The notes beneath the pieces were generated by a model. The model saw only the letters and a list, made by a program, of their open reading frames with translations. It made no database searches and was not told where the DNA came from. A DNA stretch of 64,000 bases from Companilactobacillus formosensis (GTDB lineage Bacteria; Bacillota; Bacilli; Lactobacillales; Lactobacillaceae): the NCBI RefSeq assembly GCF_005405305.1, contig NZ_BJDU01000010.1:32028-96027 (forward strand), in the 5' to 3' direction. Positions 63,796-64,000 of this stretch are shown here, piece by piece. How positions within the stretch are numbered: position 1 is the first letter of the stretch; every line of letters starts with the position of its first letter. Made by a program: the position numbers and the translations under genes.

Positions 63796-64000
63796 GGCTG
63801 TTCGTCAAATTAAGTTGATGGCAGTTCACATAAGCAGTTAGACCATAATTGGTCTAGCTGTTTTTTTATTGGGCTGAAGAGCTTGCTCTAAGCCAAAAGA
63901 TTTGAAGATCAATCCTCTTAATAAAGTTAGTCCAGTTTCGATAACCATATGCGCTATTTTTTATTTTCTTTATTCTTCCAATGGTTCCCTCTAAAAATCC
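63796..64000 (-). mobile_element. ISL3-family insertion sequence, one end only
   Basis: Starts with an ISL3-type terminal repeat GGCTGTTCGTCAAATTAAGT then TGATGGC, followed by the 3' end of a minus-strand transposase gene. The rest lies outside the window, so integrity and target duplication cannot be checked; adjacent TTTATTAT (63788-63795) is a candidate 8-bp duplication. Confidence 0.85.
63866..64000 (-). CDS. ISL3-family transposase, C-terminal end
   Basis: The last 44 codons in the window read GFLEGTIGRIKKIKNSAYGY RNWTNFIKRIDLQIF then WLRASSSAQ-stop. EGTIGRIKKIKN and YGYRNWTNFIKRI are typical of the ISL3 transposase C-terminus (DDE family). The rest of the gene is beyond the right edge. 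Confidence 0.85.
   Translation of the reverse strand, partial: GFLEGTIGRIKKIKNSAYGYRNWTNFIKRIDLQIFWLRASSSAQ

Overview
The window is AT-rich, densely packed DNA from a low-GC Gram-positive bacterium. SLAP (S-layer-type) domain surface proteins, an L-type-lectin surface protein, PepN, strong GGAGG-like ribosome sites and tight operons all point to Lactobacillaceae; a Companilactobacillus-like species is my best guess (inference, no database search). No rRNA, tRNA, CRISPR array or prophage was seen.

Layout. 1-1349: end-truncated secreted lectin-like protein. 1507-4030: manganese-type ABC transporter (binding protein, permease, ATPase) behind a DtxR/MntR-like dyad. 4592-7123: pepN, flanked by copies of an intergenic structured repeat. 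7334-12072: GNAT, nitroreductase, a LysR/SDR divergon, flavodoxin, SDR and a DUF2798-like membrane protein. 12141-14513: a RibD/DHFR-like reductase gene split by a TnpB-only IS605-family element (12225-13916) and also carrying a nonsense codon. 14597-39237: an accessory oxidoreductase region with many SDRs, aldo-keto reductases, NmrA-like proteins, a zinc-type ADH, a nitroreductase, alpha/beta hydrolases, a tautomerase, a glcU-gdh pair, and several LysR regulators plus one MerR regulator. 39319-45548: a frameshifted SLAP/CAP surface protein, another structured-repeat copy, a calcium/manganese-type P-type ATPase with a leader terminator, a DHFR-like protein and a DUF389 membrane protein. 45652-47255: an ImmA/IrrE peptidase plus DUF4411 PIN-like toxin-antitoxin candidate. 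47828-56288: an FMN/FAD fumarate-reductase-like flavoprotein and a run of envelope proteins (SLAP/CAP, DUF4767 lipoprotein, SLAP, beta-lactamase fold, repeat lipoprotein, Ltp-repeat protein, PASTA protein). 56409-62238: guaA, coaA, SGNH hydrolase, GPP34-like protein, LysR and an NmrA-like gene. 62259-63734: a second fumarate-reductase-like flavoprotein. 63796-64000: the end of an ISL3-family element.

How it fits together. The redox region looks like a set of small regulator-plus-enzyme modules. Three promoters (glcU-gdh, the AKR at 28103, and the AKR at 31106) share an almost identical layout: a GTATAC-N7-GTATAC dyad containing T-N11-A, then AGTAATTTT, then a -10 at constant distance. This suggests one LysR regulon, probably run by the regulator at 28215. 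A second, duplicated LysR/SDR module occurs at 9.3 and 35.9 kb. The ADH-SRPBCC-SDR-MerR operon has a MerR-type dyad in its promoter spacer. Decay is visible: five broken genes (RibD-like, SDR 17.4 kb, AKR 30.7 kb, SLAP/CAP 39.5 kb, HigB/HigA 30 kb).

The most novel signals are (1) the about 170-nt intergenic repeat whose two complete copies keep the same three-helix fold by compensatory changes, and (2) the three-operon LysR promoter module.
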